Of a stretch of DNA of 35,550 bases, positions 33,642 through 35,550 are shown in pieces. The notes under the pieces were generated by a model. That model ran no database searches. It was not told where the DNA came from and worked only from the letters and a program-made list of their open reading frames with translations. The DNA is taken from the NCBI GenBank assembly GCA_945872285.1, contig CAMBZR010000030.1, forward strand, positions 1 through 35,550, written 5' to 3'. The stretch is from Bordetella parapertussis (GTDB lineage: Bacteria > Pseudomonadota > Gammaproteobacteria > Burkholderiales > Burkholderiaceae_B). Position 1 is the stretch's first letter; each line of letters starts with the position of its first letter. The translations under genes and the position numbers were made by a program.

Positions 33642-34451
33642 TTAGCGCGCCGGTAGTAATCGTTGCACGGCGACGCACACTGGAGTGAGGTCGGGGATTA
33701 TCAAGCGCGTGAAGCGTTCGAGGGCAGGGCGCATCTGGTCAACGCTGTCAGGTGCTTGTGTTAGCGCGGGCAATAGTGCGAGGGCTTCAGTTTCTGCCGC
33801 ACGGCAGGTGCTCTCGCGGGCTGCCTTCATTGCCGAAGGTTCATATAACGCGCCCAGCCAAGCCGGAAACTTAGCCAACAGGGTAGGCCAACGGGCAAGC
33901 TCAAGATAAAGGCTCGGGATGATGCCGCCTTGCGCGCCCTCGTGGCGTGCTGCAAGGGCGCGAATGGCCGACGCAATTCCCACCTCTAGGGTGTCGATGC
34001 GAGCTAAGGGCGCGAGTTGAGTCAAGGGCGCGGGCATTGGCGCCGGTGACAGAGCGGGCGCAGATTGAGCGTGTCCATCGAGGCGCAAGCGCAGTGCAGT
34101 CAGAACAATGATGTTGGTGCTGTTGCCTCGCACGTAGTCGGCCATCATTGCGCGCAAAGCGACTAAGTCGGGGCCTTCGAGACCTGCAGCTTGCCACGCC
34201 TGTGCGGTGACGGGAGGTAATGCCGGAAGTTCGATCGCTTCGATCAGGCGTTTGCGCGCAGCCACCAGTTGCTGCGAGGCCACCACCGGACGCACGCCCG
34301 CCCAAGCCCATTCAAGGACATCGGGCAAAGCCGCAAAGTGACGCCAGATCAGGTTGACCATCGCTAAGCCTGAAATGGCGCGAATGTCAGCATAGATTGC
34401 CGTAATTGCGGGCGAGGCATTCAGGGGGTGTATTTCGGGAAAGTTTGTCAT
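33642..34451 (-). CDS. DehI-family (2-haloacid dehalogenase-like) protein
   Basis: This 269-residue protein starts at ATG 34451; open frame further upstream is only the antisense of the YgiQ gene. The N-terminus SPAITAIYADIRAISGLAMV followed by NLIWRHFAALPDVLEWAWAG and YVRGNSTNIIVLTALRL matches the first repeat of DehI, a D,L-2-haloacid dehalogenase built of two ~130-residue repeats. The second half (ISLYLELARWP-like IIPSLYLELARWPTLLAKFP) is the second repeat. The catalytic Asp is not evident to me, so dehalogenase activity is uncertain. It is shorter than characterised DehI (~296). No strong ribosome binding site. Confidence 0.65.
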   Translation of the reverse strand: MTNFPEIHPLNASPAITAIYADIRAISGLAMVNLIWRHFAALPDVLEWAWAGVRPVVASQQLVAARKRLIEAIELPALPPVTAQAWQAAGLEGPDLVALRAMMADYVRGNSTNIIVLTALRLRLDGHAQSAPALSPAPMPAPLTQLAPLARIDTLEVGIASAIRALAARHEGAQGGIIPSLYLELARWPTLLAKFPAWLGALYEPSAMKAARESTCRAAETEALALLPALTQAPDSVDQMRPALERFTRLIIPDLTPVCVAVQRLLPAR

Positions 34452-34586
34452 GAGGTGATTATGCTTGAACTTGTTTGAAACTAGAGCATTTGACGCTTCG
34501 TAGCAAATTGACAATATTCCCACTTTCAGGGGGCACGAGTTCCTGTCAGGTCCAAAGATTGCGTACAATCGCGCAAACTGACTGTT

Positions 34587-35550
34587 ATGACAACCTACGC
34601 CGACGTTTCCCTTTTTCCACGCAATGCCAAGCCCCTGAGCAGCTATCGTAAGTTCTGGGCTGAGCGCTTTGGCGTGGCCCCTTTCTTGCCCATGAGCCGC
34701 GACGAGATGATTCAGCTCGGGTGGGATAGTTGCGACATCATCATTGTCTCGGGCGACGCCTATGTCGATCACCCCAGCTTTGGCATGGCCGTGATCGGGC
34801 GAATGCTCGAACATCAAGGCTTTCGGGTGGGTATCATTGCCCAGCCCGACTGGCAAAGTGCCGAGCCGTTTAAAGCTCTGGGTAAGCCAAATTTGTTTTT
34901 TGGCGTCACTGCTGGCAACATGGATTCGATGATCAATCGCTATACGGCTGATCGCAAAATACGCAGCGACGATGCTTATACGGCAGGCGACATTGGGGGT
35001 AAGCGCCCCGACCGGGCTGCAATTGTTTACACACAGCGCTGTAAAGAAGCTTACAAAGAGGTCCCCGTGATTTTGGGCGGTATTGAAGGCTCGTTGCGAC
35101 GGATCGCGCATTACGACTATTGGTCTGACAAGGTTCGCCGCTCGGTGGTTGTCGACAGCAAGTGCGATTTGCTGCTGTATGGTAATGCTGAACGGGCAGT
35201 GGTTGAGATCGCGCACCGGTTGGCTGCAAAAGAGCCGATCACTCAAATGACCGACATTCGCGGCACGGCCTATATGCGCCGCACCACCCCCGAGGGCTGG
35301 TTTGCGATCGACTCAACCAGTGTCGATGCACCCGGCCGTGTCGAAGCCCATGTCAATCCTTACTTAATGATTAGTGAGCAGGCGCTTGAGCAGGGCGAAA
35401 GCTGTGCGCGCAATGATGAAGCGCGCGAAGTCGCTGAGGTGGCCAATGCTAAAAGTGCAAGCGCAAACGCCACAGTTAAAAGTAAGTTAAAAACCAACGA
35501 AGCGCCGCTAGTCTTTTCACCTAATCCCGCCCTGCAAACCAAGGGCAGAC
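34587..35550 (+). CDS. YgiQ-family radical SAM protein, N-terminal part (cut by window edge)
   Basis: The frame opens at ATG 34587 and stays open to the end (321 codons). It reads [20 protein letters not shown], then [60 protein letters not shown] and [20 protein letters not shown], all strongly conserved in YgiQ proteins. The B12-binding-like/N-terminal domain is visible; the radical SAM Cys motif should lie past the edge. It is divergent from the DehI gene with 135 bases between. Function of the family is poorly known. Confidence 0.93.
   Translation, partial: MTTYADVSLFPRNAKPLSSYRKFWAERFGVAPFLPMSRDEMIQLGWDSCDIIIVSGDAYVDHPSFGMAVIGRMLEHQGFRVGIIAQPDWQSAEPFKALGKPNLFFGVTAGNMDSMINRYTADRKIRSDDAYTAGDIGGKRPDRAAIVYTQRCKEAYKEVPVILGGIEGSLRRIAHYDYWSDKVRRSVVVDSKCDLLLYGNAERAVVEIAHRLAAKEPITQMTDIRGTAYMRRTTPEGWFAIDSTSVDAPGRVEAHVNPYLMISEQALEQGESCARNDEAREVAEVANAKSASANATVKSKLKTNEAPLVFSPNPALQTKGR

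Noticed and set aside
33642..35246. A 534-codon minus-strand open frame
   Set aside because: Only 33642-34451 has family similarity (DehI). The upstream part is antisense to the strongly conserved YgiQ coding sequence.

Overview
The window looks like a chromosomal segment of a betaproteobacterium in the order Burkholderiales, probably Alcaligenaceae-like. The main reason is four Bug-type (tripartite tricarboxylate) periplasmic binding proteins, together with a fused monooxygenase/old-yellow-enzyme of CoA-dependent aromatic degradation and a nitrogen-type sigma-54 promoter. This is inference from gene content; no rRNA or other phylogenetic marker is present. I saw no tRNA, rRNA or CRISPR array.

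Layout. (1) 1-475 is scarred: the 5' end of an IS3-type transposase gene abuts the last ~80 codons of a destroyed katG. (2) 476-5030, minus strand, is a compact lanthipeptide locus: precursor (lanA), GNAT acyltransferase and LanM synthetase. A decayed second precursor and an unrecognised remnant lie upstream. No exporter or leader peptidase is visible. (3) 5373-12087, plus strand, is a six-gene operon for aerobic CoA-dependent degradation of an aromatic acid, best fitting 2-aminobenzoate: monooxygenase/reductase, SDR, MarR regulator, enoyl-CoA hydratase, aryl-CoA ligase and RidA. (4) 12100-12535 holds two gene fragments. (5) 12716-18022, minus strand, is a ureide operon read from a strong sigma-54 promoter: ABC ATPase, Tat-exported binding protein, two permeases, ureidoglycolate lyase and PuuE-type allantoinase. 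(6) 18336-24161 is a mixed block: PIN-toxin remnant, Bug protein, quinone oxidoreductase, cysteine-dioxygenase-like cupin, sulfatase-modifying-factor domain protein, VOC protein, GST and an exported hydrolase. (7) 24215-32178, minus strand, is a probable seven-gene operon: beta-hydroxyacid dehydrogenase, aconitase, two Bug proteins, maleate isomerase/Asp-Glu racemase-type enzyme, a third Bug protein and a RidA-like protein lacking the usual arginine. (8) 32238-34451 holds a CapA-family protein, a small exported protein and a DehI-family dehalogenase. (9) A YgiQ-type radical SAM gene runs off the right edge.

The most unusual system is region 2. LanA and the GNAT gene overlap by ATGA, LanM follows, and LanM carries the Cys-Cys-Gly zinc motif of ProcM-like synthetases. 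A GNAT enzyme next to a lanthipeptide synthetase suggests an acylated (possibly lipidated) lanthipeptide. The lanA reading frame appears to run past an ancestral C-terminal cysteine and through what looks like an intergenic terminator, and a neighbouring copy of the gene stops exactly after that cysteine.
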